64,000 nucleotides of DNA from Pedobacter changchengzhani (GCF_004354365.1 NZ_SJCY01000006.1:141127-205126); one strand, 5' to 3'; shown: positions 45,622 through 56,207, numbered from the stretch's first letter. Notes: generated by a model from the sequence alone, not told the origin. Made by a program: numbers and translations.

Positions 45622-47409
45622 TTAATCCAATTTCAAAACCGCCATAAATGCCGATTGAGGAATTTCTACGTTCCCAACCTGGCGCATACGCTTTTTACCT
45701 TTTTTCTGCTTTTCTAATAGCTTACGTTTACGAGAAATATCGCCACCATAACATTTAGCAGTTACATCTTTACGCAATGCACTAAGCGTTTCGCGGGCAA
45801 TAACTTTAGCGCCAATTGAGGCTTGTATTTTAATTTCAAACTGCTGGCGCGGAATTAATTCTCTTAATTTTTCGCAAATTTTCTTTCCGAAATCATACGC
45901 ATTACTTCTATGAATTAATGATGATAATGCATCAACAGGTTCTTCGTTCAGCAACAAATCCAAACGGACTAAATCTGATTTACGATACCCGATTTGGTGA
46001 TAATCGAAAGATGCGTAACCTTTAGAAATTGTTTTTAATTTATCATAAAAATCAAATACAATTTCGGCCATAGGCAATTCGAAAATCAACTCCACACGAT
46101 CGGAAGTTAGATAAGATTGATTTGCGATAATACCCCTTTTTTGAATACATAGAGACATTATCGGTCCAACAAATTCTGCTTTAGTGATGATATTTGCTTT
46201 TATAAATGGTTCTTCAACTGAATCCAATTTACTTGGGTCGGGTAAATCTGATGGATTATTTACCATAAACTCATCACCTTTGGTGGTATGTGCAATGTAA
46301 GAAACGTTGGGTACAGTTGTAATAACCGTCATATCAAATTCGCGTTCTAAGCGCTCCTGCACAATTTCCATGTGCAACATGCCCAAAAATCCGCAACGAA
46401 ATCCAAAACCTAAAGCAGCAGAGCTTTCGGGTTCAAAAACAATTGATGCGTCATTCAACTGCAACTTGTGCATCGCTTCGCGCAATTCCTCATACTCATC
46501 CGTATCAACGGGATAAATACCTGCAAAAACCATTGGTTTAACCTCTTCAAAACCTTGAATCGATTCCAACGAAGGTCTTTCTACTGTTGTTATAGTATCG
46601 CCAACTTTTACTTCACGCGCTTCTTTAATACCTGAAATAATGTAACCCACATCGCCCGTTTTAACCGAAGTTCGTGGCGACATATCTAATTTCAAAATGC
46701 CAACTTCATCGGCCAAATATTGTTTTCCGGTATTGATAAATTTTACCTTATCACCTTTTTTAATTTCTCCGTTTACCACTTTAAAATAAGCAATTATGCC
46801 GCGGAAAGAATTAAAAACTGAATCGAAAATTAAAGCTTGCAAGGGAGCCTCTGGATCTCCAACTGGTGCAGGCACACGATCAACAATCGCCTGGATAATA
46901 TCAGGAATACCTAAGCCAGTTTTGCCAGATGCAGGAATAATATCTTCGCGTTTACAGCCAATTAAATCAATAATTTGATCTTTAACTTCTTCGGGCATTG
47001 CACCAGGCAAGTCCATTTTGTTTAAAATTGGAATAATTTCCAAATCATGCTCTAAAGCAAGATATAAGTTGGAAATTGTTTGCGCTTGAATACCTTGCGA
47101 AGCATCTACAATAAGTAACGCACCTTCACATGCAGCAATAGAGCGCGAAACTTCATAAGAAAAATCAACGTGTCCAGGCGTATCAATTAAATTGAAGTTA
47201 TATTCAATATCTCCAACTTTATAATTCATTTGTATAGCATGACTTTTAATTGTTATGCCACGTTCCCGCTCTAAATCCATGTTATCCAGCAATTGTGCCT
47301 GCGCTTCACGCTTGGTAATTGTACTGGTATATTCTAATAACCTATCGGCCAACGTACTCTTGCCGTGGTCTATATGTGCAATAATGCAAAAATTCCGTAT
47401 GTGCTTCAT
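45622..47409 (-). CDS. lepA: elongation factor 4 (LepA)
   Basis: This 595-aa ribosome-associated GTPase can back-translocate tRNAs and helps translation under ionic stress. The G1 motif AHIDHGKST is at 11-19, with RGITIKS (switch I), DTPGHVDF (G3) and NKMDLPGA (G4). The characteristic C-terminal domain ends with [20 protein letters not shown] (about 560-579). Length is standard (about 600 aa). It is the first gene of a lepA-glycosyltransferase-folD string. Confidence 0.97.
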   Translation of the reverse strand: MKHIRNFCIIAHIDHGKSTLADRLLEYTSTITKREAQAQLLDNMDLERERGITIKSHAIQMNYKVGDIEYNFNLIDTPGHVDFSYEVSRSIAACEGALLIVDASQGIQAQTISNLYLALEHDLEIIPILNKMDLPGAMPEEVKDQIIDLIGCKREDIIPASGKTGLGIPDIIQAIVDRVPAPVGDPEAPLQALIFDSVFNSFRGIIAYFKVVNGEIKKGDKVKFINTGKQYLADEVGILKLDMSPRTSVKTGDVGYIISGIKEAREVKVGDTITTVERPSLESIQGFEEVKPMVFAGIYPVDTDEYEELREAMHKLQLNDASIVFEPESSAALGFGFRCGFLGMLHMEIVQERLEREFDMTVITTVPNVSYIAHTTKGDEFMVNNPSDLPDPSKLDSVEEPFIKANIITKAEFVGPIMSLCIQKRGIIANQSYLTSDRVELIFELPMAEIVFDFYDKLKTISKGYASFDYHQIGYRKSDLVRLDLLLNEEPVDALSSLIHRSNAYDFGKKICEKLRELIPRQQFEIKIQASIGAKVIARETLSALRKDVTAKCYGGDISRKRKLLEKQKKGKKRMRQVGNVEIPQSAFMAVLKLD

Positions 47410-47576
47410 CTTTGCGCAAAGATAGTTTTTTTAATGTGAAATAGAATATGTCAAATTTGGTTTTGAGCACCTTATTTTTTTGATAATTACAACTATATAA
47501 AATGGGTATCAACTTCGTTTTTTTTAACAAAATAAATTAAATCCAGTCTGTTGCTATATAAATTTTAAATAAGGTT

Positions 47577-48785
47577 TTAGCCAATAGGCAAAAGCACTTT
47601 AAATTGAGTGTTATGCGTTGGATCTGATTTAATTTCCAATTTACCATTCATACTATCAATTAAATGTTTCACCATAACTAAACCAAAACCATAGCCTTGT
47701 TCGCCATTAGAACCACCAGTTGAAGATTTTTCTCCAAAAAGTATATTGTGGATTGATTCTTCATCCAAACCAGGACCAGAATCGGAAACAATTATGCATA
47801 ATACTTTACCTTCTATTTTTAAATCGAGAGATAAGTTTACGGTAACATTTCCTTCAATAGGTGTAAATTTTATGGCATTCGAAACTAAATTTCCAGCAAT
47901 TTGTAGTAATTTATTTTTCGCAAAAGGAATCTCATCGTAACTGTCGCCGATATTGACTTTAAAATTAATGTTCTTATTTCGTGCTTGCGGCCGATATAAT
48001 ATGTCTAATTTTTCTTGAAGTACAAGAAGATTAAAATCGTTAGCCGATAATTCTGTCGATTGCTGGTAATCGTTTGTTAAAATTTCATCGGCCAGTGTAA
48101 GTAGGGATTTACTACTTTTCTGAATCATGGTTATTAAATCCAGAATTTCATTTAATTTATTTTGATCGCCACGTTCTCCAATAATTTCTGCAATGCCAAT
48201 AATTCCCGAAAGTGGGCCTCTAATATCGTGGGCAATTTTCATGTTATTCTCTTTTGAATCAGAAATTCTGGTTTTTAATTCCAGCACAACTTTCATCATA
48301 TTCAGCCTATTAATTACCTCATTGCCAATTAGTTTCAAAAGCTCAATTTTCTCAGGGCTCATTTTTTTAGGAATTCTATCCAAAACACATAGCGCACCAA
48401 TATTATGCCCTTCTTTTGTAGTTAAAGGAATTCCAAAATAATATCGCAGATTTAAAGGAGAAGATACGTAGGGTTTATTTTTTAAACGTTCATCTAAAGA
48501 GAAATTTTGCACCTCAAAATATTCACCACCCATAATTGTATATTGGCAGGTAGAATCTTCTCTTGGCATTTGTTTAAGATCGCTAATGCCAAAATCTGAA
48601 ATTGACCATTGCGTATATTGATCGACTAAATTTACTAAAGAAATTTCGGAGCCCGTTACCTTGGCTGCCAGTTCTGTAAGATCCTTAAAATTTTCATTTA
48701 AACTCGAATAGTCTAAGTCAAAATTTGCTAGGCTAATAAGTCTTTCAAACTCATTTTTTGGAATTGGGTTATTTTCAGCAGTCAT
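47577..48785 (-). CDS. GAF-domain sensor histidine kinase
   Basis: This 402-aa cytosolic kinase has an N-terminal GAF domain (about 25-165, with FGIPLTTKEGHNIGALCVLD), a dimerisation helix with KIAHDIRGPLSG (phosphorylated H186) and a HATPase domain with NLVSNAIKF (N box), SDSGPGL (G1) and GYGFGLVMVK (G2). No transmembrane segment is visible, so it senses an internal signal. It is transcribed divergently from the response-regulator operon, 115 bp away, and is a strong candidate to phosphorylate that regulator. Confidence 0.93.
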   Translation of the reverse strand: MTAENNPIPKNEFERLISLANFDLDYSSLNENFKDLTELAAKVTGSEISLVNLVDQYTQWSISDFGISDLKQMPREDSTCQYTIMGGEYFEVQNFSLDERLKNKPYVSSPLNLRYYFGIPLTTKEGHNIGALCVLDRIPKKMSPEKIELLKLIGNEVINRLNMMKVVLELKTRISDSKENNMKIAHDIRGPLSGIIGIAEIIGERGDQNKLNEILDLITMIQKSSKSLLTLADEILTNDYQQSTELSANDFNLLVLQEKLDILYRPQARNKNINFKVNIGDSYDEIPFAKNKLLQIAGNLVSNAIKFTPIEGNVTVNLSLDLKIEGKVLCIIVSDSGPGLDEESIHNILFGEKSSTGGSNGEQGYGFGLVMVKHLIDSMNGKLEIKSDPTHNTQFKVLLPIG

Positions 48786-48900
48786 TTTTATGTAGTGGGA
48801 TTTTTATTTTTAGAGATAGATTTAGTTGTAAATATAACATTTCGTGCACTTAATTATCTAATTTAATCCCAAATTTTCTAACTTAGTAAAAATCTCTATT

Positions 48901-49266
48901 ATGAAAATTGTTATTGCCGAAGACGATGAGCTTATCCGTAAAACGATACAGCTTCGTTTGCTCAAAGATGGGCATGAGGTTGTGTGTTGCGAAAATGGAT
49001 TAGTTGCATTAGAGCAAATAGAAAAGATTAGGCCTCAGTTAATTATATCAGATATTATGATGCCTTATGTTACTGGTTTAGAGATTGTTGGGACTGTTAA
49101 ACAAAGTTATACGCCAGAAATTCCAATTATTATTTTATCGGGTATGGGGCAAGAAGAAATTGTTTTAGAAGCATTTCAGCTTGGAGCCGATGATTTTATA
49201 ACTAAGCCTTTTAGTCCAAATGAACTTTCTTTAAGAGTAAAAAGATTTTCTCAAAGGCAAAAATAA
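48901..49266 (+). CDS. single-domain response regulator
   Basis: This 121-aa CheY-like receiver has the acidic pocket EDD (7-9), the phospho-acceptor D51 in IISDIMMP, switch S80 and K102 in FITKPFSP. There is no output domain, so it acts by binding a partner. It is the first gene of a four-gene run with a HEAT protein, a GT2 and a sulfatase. The likely role is to control the synthase through a protein contact, which is inference from order. Confidence 0.93.
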   Translation: MKIVIAEDDELIRKTIQLRLLKDGHEVVCCENGLVALEQIEKIRPQLIISDIMMPYVTGLEIVGTVKQSYTPEIPIIILSGMGQEEIVLEAFQLGADDFITKPFSPNELSLRVKRFSQRQK

Positions 49267-49267
49267 A

Positions 49268-50326
49268 ATGAAATATCTTGCATTTTTCGCTTTCGCCTTT
49301 TTTATTATTTCGTTTCTTCTTATTTCTTACGTAATGATAAGGCTTACCATTCGCCATTCGCGAAGGGTTAAGCTTATGAAATGGAAAAAAATGTGCGATT
49401 TATTAGTGAGAACTGCAATTCTTGCCGAAACTCATCAAATAAATGATGAGTTTAAGTTAACGCCAAGAGTGAAAATGATGTTGAGCAACGGTTATTTTAG
49501 GCGGTTGTTAACCGATAAATTATTGGTAGCTAAGAAAAATATTTTGGGCCATTCGGCTGATGGAGTTACGAGGCTATACTTACAACTCGGGCTGGAAAAG
49601 TATGCTGTTGCAAAATTAAGAAGTAGGTATTGGAATCTTAAAGCCTCGGCCATGCAAGAGATTGGGTTGATGGGTTTAACGATACAGCTTCCTCAAATAT
49701 ATCGTTATACAAACAATAAAAAAGAGCTTGTTAGAGACGAGGCACAACTAACAATTATCAAGCTGTTTGGATTTGATGGTTTGAGGTTTTTAGATATCAT
49801 ATCTTATCAATTAACAGGATGGCAACAAATTAGATTGCTTCACGAGCTTTCTTTGGTTGAATCAGAGAATTTTAGTGCTATTGATAAGTGGTTGCAATCC
49901 GAAAATAAAAGTGTTGTTATTTTTGCTATCAAATTAGCTGCAACTTACAGGCGGTTCGAGTTATATAACGATGTGGCTTTACATCTCGAAAATATTGATG
50001 AAGAAATTAGATTGGAAGCCATAACTTGCATGAAAAAATGGGAAGCTGCAGATGCTAAAGAATTGCTAATGAATTTATTTCCTCAAGAAATTCCGAAAAA
50101 TCAACTCGCTATAGCTACAGCATTTCAAACAATTTGCACAAACGTGGATATTCCTAAACTGATATCATTTTTAGATACTGAAAATAATCGACTCAAATAT
50201 CTATTAATAAAAGCAATCGCTTGCATTGATGTTGAAACCATTAAAGTATTAAAGAATAGTTTTTCTCCAGCGGAAACCGATGTATTAATGATTATAAATC
50301 AGGTAGAAGGAGAAATCATCAAATGA
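49268..50326 (+). CDS. HEAT-repeat membrane protein
   Basis: This 352-aa protein has one N-terminal transmembrane helix (about 4-25) and then a cytoplasmic part of helical HEAT-like repeats (about 100-340, e.g. LRFLDIISYQLTGWQQIRLLHEL, VVIFAIKLAATYRRFELYNDVALHL), usually a scaffold for protein binding. It begins 1 bp after the response regulator stop and overlaps the GT2 gene by 4 bp (ATGA). It probably docks the regulator to the glycosyltransferase. Confidence 0.85.
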   Translation: MKYLAFFAFAFFIISFLLISYVMIRLTIRHSRRVKLMKWKKMCDLLVRTAILAETHQINDEFKLTPRVKMMLSNGYFRRLLTDKLLVAKKNILGHSADGVTRLYLQLGLEKYAVAKLRSRYWNLKASAMQEIGLMGLTIQLPQIYRYTNNKKELVRDEAQLTIIKLFGFDGLRFLDIISYQLTGWQQIRLLHELSLVESENFSAIDKWLQSENKSVVIFAIKLAATYRRFELYNDVALHLENIDEEIRLEAITCMKKWEAADAKELLMNLFPQEIPKNQLAIATAFQTICTNVDIPKLISFLDTENNRLKYLLIKAIACIDVETIKVLKNSFSPAETDVLMIINQVEGEIIK

Positions 50327-51750
50327 GCTGGCAAAGTATTTTAGGAGATTTATTGAGCTACGGATTGTTAGCTTACTCAGTAATACTTGTTTCGTTCTAC
50401 ATTTTTATCGCCCTGTACTCTATTGGCGAGTTAAGAACTTATATTTATAAAAACAAATTTACCGATTACCGTATTTTAGCCAGTACAGAGCAAGCGCCGG
50501 GTATTAGTATGTTAGCACCAGCTTACAATGAGGGTGCAAATATTGTAGAAAATGTGCGCTCTTTGCTTTCAATTCATTACGCTAATCTCGAGTTAATTAT
50601 TATAAACGATGGTAGCAAAGACGATTCGTTGGCTAAATTAATAGAAGTTTATGATTTGTACAAAGTTGATTATTTTGTAAACCAACAAATTGCCACAAAA
50701 GCAGTTAGGGGCGTGTATAAAAGTAGAAAGGCCATTTACCGAAAACTGATTGTTGTAGATAAAGAAAATGGAGGCAAAGCCGATGCACTGAACGTAGGCC
50801 TTAATATTGCACAAAAAGATTATTTAGTTTGTATTGATGTGGATTGTGTTTTGGTGCAGGATGCATTACTTAAACTTGCTAAACCTTTTTTGGAATACAA
50901 TAAGAAAAAGGTAATTGCGACTGGTGGCGTTGTGCGCATTGCAAACGATTGTGAAATTAAAAATGGTAAGTTAATTAAAGTAAATCTGCCTAGTGGTTTT
51001 CTGCCACTGGCGCAAACTTTAGAGTATATTCGTTCCTTTTTATTGGGCCGGATGGCGTGGAGTAGGTTAAATGGCTTGCTATTAATATCGGGTGCTTTTG
51101 GAGCTTTCGACCGAGATATTGCCATAAAAGCTGGTGGTTATGACCACAACACGGTTGGTGAAGATATGGAGCTTGTGGTGCGAATGAGGCGTTACATGGA
51201 AGAGCGCAATTTACCTTATGTGGTAAGTTTTATTCCAGACCCACTGTGTTGGACAGAGGCGCCAAGTACTTTTAAAATACTAGGCAGGCAACGAAATAGG
51301 TGGACAAGGGGAACAATCGAAACATTGAAAATTCATAAGAAAATGTTTTTTAATCGTAAATACCATATTTTGGGGATGATTAGTTATCCATATTGGTTCT
51401 TTTTTGAGTTTCTCTCTCCAATTATAGAATTTTTTGGTTTTATTGGTTTCGTAATATTTAGTTTGCTTGGTTTAACGGATTATAAATTTTTTGTATCGCT
51501 ATTTGCGCTCGTATTCAGCTTTGGCTTTTTGTATTCTTCTTTTGCAATATTTATGGAGGTTTTAACCTATAATCAATATAAAAGAAGGAGAGACATATTA
51601 AGATTAGTGCTTACTGCATTTGGAGAGGCATTTATTTTTCATCCTTTTATAGTGTGGTCGGCCATAAAAGGAAATATAGATTTACTACGAAATAAAAGTG
51701 CTTGGGGCGAAATGACAAGGATAGGTCTTGGTGGTAAAAAGAAGAAATAA
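50323..51750 (+). CDS. processive family-2 glycosyltransferase
   Basis: This 475-aa membrane glycosyltransferase resembles the PgaC/cellulose-synthase group. One N-terminal helix (about 10-32) precedes the catalytic domain, with SMLAPAYNEG, IINDGSKDD, DVD (172-174), ED in GEDMELVVRM, and QRNRW (323-327), the D,D,D,QxxRW-type set of processive beta-glycosyltransferases. Three or four C-terminal helices (about 345-450) complete the pore. It would polymerise a beta-linked polysaccharide; whether from UDP-GlcNAc or UDP-glucose is unknown. Confidence 0.9.
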   Translation: MSWQSILGDLLSYGLLAYSVILVSFYIFIALYSIGELRTYIYKNKFTDYRILASTEQAPGISMLAPAYNEGANIVENVRSLLSIHYANLELIIINDGSKDDSLAKLIEVYDLYKVDYFVNQQIATKAVRGVYKSRKAIYRKLIVVDKENGGKADALNVGLNIAQKDYLVCIDVDCVLVQDALLKLAKPFLEYNKKKVIATGGVVRIANDCEIKNGKLIKVNLPSGFLPLAQTLEYIRSFLLGRMAWSRLNGLLLISGAFGAFDRDIAIKAGGYDHNTVGEDMELVVRMRRYMEERNLPYVVSFIPDPLCWTEAPSTFKILGRQRNRWTRGTIETLKIHKKMFFNRKYHILGMISYPYWFFFEFLSPIIEFFGFIGFVIFSLLGLTDYKFFVSLFALVFSFGFLYSSFAIFMEVLTYNQYKRRRDILRLVLTAFGEAFIFHPFIVWSAIKGNIDLLRNKSAWGEMTRIGLGGKKKK

Positions 51751-51757
51751 CTCAAAC

Positions 51758-53812
51758 ATGTATAATAAAGATATATTAAAAGCAAAAATAAAACTATTCG
51801 TTGCAGCAGTTGCGAAAGATTATGTTCAGTATATTTTAACGTGGACTTTGTTGTTATTTTTAGTAATAATAATAGAACAGGTTAGGAACGGTTTTTTGCA
51901 CGAGTGGCCTAATAATGTATGGGTTTTTGTATGGAGTATTGTAAACACCTTAGTTTTTTCAATAAAATCATCTGCCTTACTATTTCCATTCTTTTTGGTG
52001 TTGTATATATGGTCGAAAAAGGTTGCATCAATATTTATTACTGCATTAATTTCAGTCGCAACATTTGCTAATTTATTGCTGATTATTTATTTCAGTACAG
52101 CTTTAGTGCCTCTGGGGGCCGATTTATATAGTTACTCTTTGAGCGATATTACCCAAACTACTGCTTCATCTGGCATTATAAGCGTGGGCAACACGGTTGG
52201 TATTTTGCTTGTTGTAATTGTAATATATAGCATTATGCGATTTGTGCGTAAAAGAATTAATCCCTCTGCCTTGTTCAGCAAGGCTTTGTTATTGTCCATT
52301 TTGATTTTTGCATTTTTTAACGTAGGCGGAAAATTAAAAGCAACTAGCTTTTCATCAGAATATTTTAATAGTTTGATTTTAAATAAATTAGGCTATTTTT
52401 CTTCTGCCAGTAACAGCTACTTTTTTGGTGGCGAGGATGATGTTGACATCTATGCTGATAACTATATAGGTAATTATGGCGAATTGTCAAAGTTCTCGCA
52501 GTCGATCAACTACACCGATCCTGAAGAATATCCATTTCTACATCAACCAGATAGTGCCGATGTATTGAGTCCATTTATTAAACCTGGCAAAACACCACCC
52601 AATTTAGTATTTATAGTGGTTGAGGGGCTTGGTAGGGCATTTACGAATGATGGTGCATACTTAGGTAATTTCACGCCTTTTATCGATTCATTATCGAAAA
52701 AAAGTATTTATTGGCCTAACTTTTTAAGTGAAGGCGGTAGAACGTTTGCCATGTTGCCATCTGTTATGGGCTCGCTTCCGTTCGGCAAAGCAGGGTTTTT
52801 GGATATGGGTAAGAAAATGCCAGATCATTTATCACTTTATTCGATCCTAAAACACAATGGTTATCACACTTCTTTCTATTATGGCGGAAATGCAGATTTC
52901 GATAACATGGCAAACTTCTTGACCTATAATCAAGTAGATGAGATAAAAGATTTAAATACTTTCCCTAACGGATATATAAAAATGCCACAATCTTCAAGTG
53001 GTTTTTCTTGGGGTTATCAAGATGATCAATTATTCAAATACTATCTTCAAAGCCAGAACGCAGCTTTAGCCAAACAGCCAGAACTCAGTGTAATCTTAAC
53101 TTTATCTACACACGATCCATTTTTGATGAACAACGAGCAAAGGTATATCGACATGTTTGAAAATAGAATGAAAACGTTAGAGATTACCGAAGACAAGAAG
53201 GAAAGCTACCGGAAATATAAGTTGCAATATTCTAGTGTAATGTACTTAGATGAATCTTTGAAACATTTTTTTGATGGTTATAAAAAGCGTGCGGATTTTT
53301 CAAACACCATATTTTTCATCACTGGCGATCATCGTATGCCCGAAATACCGACCATCAATAAAATAGATCGATACCATGTACCATTTATAATTTATTCGCC
53401 ACTGTTAAAAAGAACAGCACGAATAGAATCTATTTCTACGCATTTCGATATTACACCTAGTGTACTTTCATATTTAAAAACAAATTATGCAATTGAAACA
53501 CCAAGTAAAGTAGCATGGTTGGGCACCGGGCTGGATACTGTACAAAACTTTCGAAATATTCATTCCTATCCGCTTATTCAAACTAAAAGTGACCTCACTG
53601 ATTTTGTGATGGGCGAATACCATATAAATGGCGATCAGTTTTTTAAAATGAACAATTATATGCAGGAAGATAATTTAGAAGATAAATCGAACCATGCAAA
53701 ATTGACTCAAGCTTTTTCGAATTTTAAAAGAAAAAATAACCTTGTTAAAGAGGGCGTTAACAACATTTTACCTGATTCGTTAGTTAAGAAATTTCGATCT
53801 CCAAAAAAATAG
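51758..53812 (+). CDS. LTA-synthase-like sulfatase-fold enzyme
   Basis: This 684-aa inner-membrane enzyme (start ATG 51758; an earlier in-frame codon lies in the GT2 gene) has five N-terminal helices (to about 225) and a periplasmic sulfatase/alkaline-phosphatase-fold domain. The LtaS-type catalytic set is present: E289 in FIVVEGLG, T329 in GGRTFAMLPS, and D524-H525 in FFITGDHR. In Gram-negatives such enzymes transfer phosphoglycerol or phosphoethanolamine to glycans or lipids. It ends 12 bp before a convergent gene. It is predicted to decorate the polymer made by the GT2, by analogy only. Confidence 0.85.
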   Translation: MYNKDILKAKIKLFVAAVAKDYVQYILTWTLLLFLVIIIEQVRNGFLHEWPNNVWVFVWSIVNTLVFSIKSSALLFPFFLVLYIWSKKVASIFITALISVATFANLLLIIYFSTALVPLGADLYSYSLSDITQTTASSGIISVGNTVGILLVVIVIYSIMRFVRKRINPSALFSKALLLSILIFAFFNVGGKLKATSFSSEYFNSLILNKLGYFSSASNSYFFGGEDDVDIYADNYIGNYGELSKFSQSINYTDPEEYPFLHQPDSADVLSPFIKPGKTPPNLVFIVVEGLGRAFTNDGAYLGNFTPFIDSLSKKSIYWPNFLSEGGRTFAMLPSVMGSLPFGKAGFLDMGKKMPDHLSLYSILKHNGYHTSFYYGGNADFDNMANFLTYNQVDEIKDLNTFPNGYIKMPQSSSGFSWGYQDDQLFKYYLQSQNAALAKQPELSVILTLSTHDPFLMNNEQRYIDMFENRMKTLEITEDKKESYRKYKLQYSSVMYLDESLKHFFDGYKKRADFSNTIFFITGDHRMPEIPTINKIDRYHVPFIIYSPLLKRTARIESISTHFDITPSVLSYLKTNYAIETPSKVAWLGTGLDTVQNFRNIHSYPLIQTKSDLTDFVMGEYHINGDQFFKMNNYMQEDNLEDKSNHAKLTQAFSNFKRKNNLVKEGVNNILPDSLVKKFRSPKK

Positions 53813-53823
53813 TTGTTTGTTGT

Positions 53824-54969
53824 TTATTTTGATTCCTTCAAAATTTCGGTTAACATTGGCCGGTAAAATGTCCAAAAAAAGGCGCTGCGATCCATTGCAT
53901 CCGAACGGTTGTAAAACAGAAAATCTAAAAATCGAATGCCTTTAAAGTACGATGATTTAATAGAAACTGGGTTGTCGCAAAAATCACCCGAAAAGTAAAA
54001 AAACCTATAGTCGGGCGCATCGTGCTCAAGTACGGCAGGGAAATTTTGCGGAATACCGAAACGTTTTAACTCTTCTTGCCCTGCAAGATTTGTCGCAATT
54101 TTAAACTTAGATACCGCATGGTTAATTAATGTATCAGGCACAATAACATCAAACCAAAAAGGATATTTAATAGAGGCTGGTAAATTATATTTACTTTGGC
54201 CGGTTATACTGGTTTCAATTGATGGAATGGGTTGGGTAAGATGGGTTGTATCTTCCAGAATCACTACTGCTGCTGCCTCGTTTACAAAAGCAATACCGGA
54301 GCGCTTAAATTTCCACTTTTTTTGATGGGTATTTTCATAATTTTTTATCAACCATCGCGGTAATTCCGAATTTTTTGAAGTATCCAAACTACTAAAATAT
54401 CTTGCAGTCCAGCCAGTCCACCTCATTGCAAAAAGCTTTTCGAACTGTAATCTGTTTTCTAACTTAGTAGGGGAGCCAATGGTATTAAATTCGCTTATAA
54501 TGAGTTTGTGTTTTTTCTTCATTAGGTTTAGCAGCACTAAATCCTGTTTGCTTAGTCCGCCATAAATAACCGCATTCTGATCTGCTTTTTTACGCTCAGT
54601 GTACCATTCGTTCGTATAAACACCATAAGTATCAGTAAAATAAACTGCGTCGGCATCTATGCTTAATTGGTCTAATTGCTGTTCACTAAAACGCTCTAAG
54701 CCTTTTAAACTGTAATGATTTTTATCTTCTGGAAAAAAACCATAGTAATCATGGTCTGCTTGATATCTCTTTTCGCTTGTTTTGGCGTATTTTTCGTAAT
54801 TCAATATCCAGCTTAGCGAAACATGTTCCTGCGCATCTTTATCCAATACTGTTTTATCAACTATTGCGAGTACGAATTTCGTTTTTGGATAAACAATCCA
54901 AACTAAAAACATAATTAATGGTATGGAAAGCAAAATTCCTACCACCAGAATTAACTTTTTATATTTCAT
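53824..54969 (-). CDS. hypothetical membrane-anchored protein
   Basis: This 381-aa protein has a single N-terminal transmembrane segment (about 6-27) and a large periplasmic part. The family is not recognised. Motifs visible are DAVYFTDTYGVY near 109, HKLIISEFNTIGSP near 153 and EHDAPDYRFFYFSGDF near 320. An alpha/beta fold is plausible from the Asp- and His-rich loops, and a glycosidase- or deacetylase-like role is possible but unsupported. It follows the YaiO gene by 5 bp and converges on the sulfatase gene. Confidence 0.6.
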   Translation of the reverse strand: MKYKKLILVVGILLSIPLIMFLVWIVYPKTKFVLAIVDKTVLDKDAQEHVSLSWILNYEKYAKTSEKRYQADHDYYGFFPEDKNHYSLKGLERFSEQQLDQLSIDADAVYFTDTYGVYTNEWYTERKKADQNAVIYGGLSKQDLVLLNLMKKKHKLIISEFNTIGSPTKLENRLQFEKLFAMRWTGWTARYFSSLDTSKNSELPRWLIKNYENTHQKKWKFKRSGIAFVNEAAAVVILEDTTHLTQPIPSIETSITGQSKYNLPASIKYPFWFDVIVPDTLINHAVSKFKIATNLAGQEELKRFGIPQNFPAVLEHDAPDYRFFYFSGDFCDNPVSIKSSYFKGIRFLDFLFYNRSDAMDRSAFFWTFYRPMLTEILKESK

Positions 54970-54974
54970 CGATA

Positions 54975-56207
54975 TTAAAATCGTCTAACATATCCTAATC
55001 CAATATCGAGCTGGTTTCCCCTCGTACCTCTCAAATATTCTTGATTCTCGAAACCAACCTTGATACTAAAAACATTAATTTTTTGAAACGACTTACGGTA
55101 GCCAATCGAAATGTTGTTTGACTTTAATTTATAACGGTCAGTATTAATTAAAACGTTATTTTGTTGATCATCTGGAGAAATTCCTGTGCCCATAACCAAG
55201 CTTAAGTAATCTTCCGCACCGCCGAAATAATATCGGGTTGTAAGTGCAAATGACTGCGAAACGGCATCATTTGATGGTGTTACGTAGGTACGAACATTAA
55301 ACCAAAAGTTTTTGTAATATTTCCCGACAGAAGCCGTATAAACGAAGACGTTATCAGAAAAACGAAGGAAACGTACGCCAAAATCTGCTTCAAAACTTTT
55401 GGGTAAATTGGCATAAAGAGATGCACCAGAGCGATATTGCGGAAATACACCTGCTTCTGGAGCATATCCAAAATTAACATACGCGTAGAACAATGGAGAA
55501 ATCCGTGGGTAGGCATCTATCTCGAATTGAGTGCCATTACTTTTAAAGCGATTTGCATAATTTACCCGCCCAGCAATGGAGCCTAGTTTGGTTTGTCGAG
55601 AATAATCTACACTCACTAAATGCCAAGGGTCGTCAAACTGTTTATCAAAATAAACAAAGTCGTAATTTACCCCGATTTTATTTTTCGCACTATTATCTTT
55701 AATCCGCATGGATAAAGATCTTGCCTCTGTATTTGTTGGATTAACTTTTAATAGCTTCGTCACCACATCATCAGCAAGTAGCCATTCTTTCTCATTGTTT
55801 AATATTTTTGCTTTTAATAATAGAAGATCTTCTTCACGCGGAGCAAGATCTAAACCTGCATCAACAACTTGTAACGCAGTTTTGTTATCATCGTTCCAAA
55901 ACTCTAAATTCCCTAATGCTAGATATGCATCTGCATAATCAGGTTTATCTTTAATTACCGTCCGGAAATTTATTCTAGCGCTATCCAACTGTTTATTCCA
56001 TGTGTAAATTCTCCCTAAAAACACGCGAATCTCTGCATATTGTGGTTTTTGTATTAAAGCCTTCTGACTTAAGGAAATTGCTTTTGGATAATTTTTTTCT
56101 TGAAAAGCCGCGTTGCGCGCTTGGGTAAATAAATCGTCGGCAGACTGCGCAATTACCACAACGGGAGTAACAAAACAGTACAGTAATAGCAAGATTTTTT
56201 GGTACAT
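54975..56207 (-). CDS. YaiO-family outer-membrane protein with TPRs
   Basis: This 410-aa protein has a signal peptide (about 1-20, ending VVIAQ), four TPR-like repeats (about 22-165, with YAEIRVFLGRIYTWN and YADAYLALGNLEFWN) and a C-terminal beta-barrel (about 175-410) that ends in an aromatic residue (YVRRF). This is the YaiO-type layout found next to polysaccharide loci. The TPR part may gather the export machinery, as in PgaA. Together with the next gene and the convergent GT2 operon it suggests polymer export. Confidence 0.85.
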   Translation of the reverse strand: MYQKILLLLYCFVTPVVVIAQSADDLFTQARNAAFQEKNYPKAISLSQKALIQKPQYAEIRVFLGRIYTWNKQLDSARINFRTVIKDKPDYADAYLALGNLEFWNDDNKTALQVVDAGLDLAPREEDLLLLKAKILNNEKEWLLADDVVTKLLKVNPTNTEARSLSMRIKDNSAKNKIGVNYDFVYFDKQFDDPWHLVSVDYSRQTKLGSIAGRVNYANRFKSNGTQFEIDAYPRISPLFYAYVNFGYAPEAGVFPQYRSGASLYANLPKSFEADFGVRFLRFSDNVFVYTASVGKYYKNFWFNVRTYVTPSNDAVSQSFALTTRYYFGGAEDYLSLVMGTGISPDDQQNNVLINTDRYKLKSNNISIGYRKSFQKINVFSIKVGFENQEYLRGTRGNQLDIGLGYVRRF

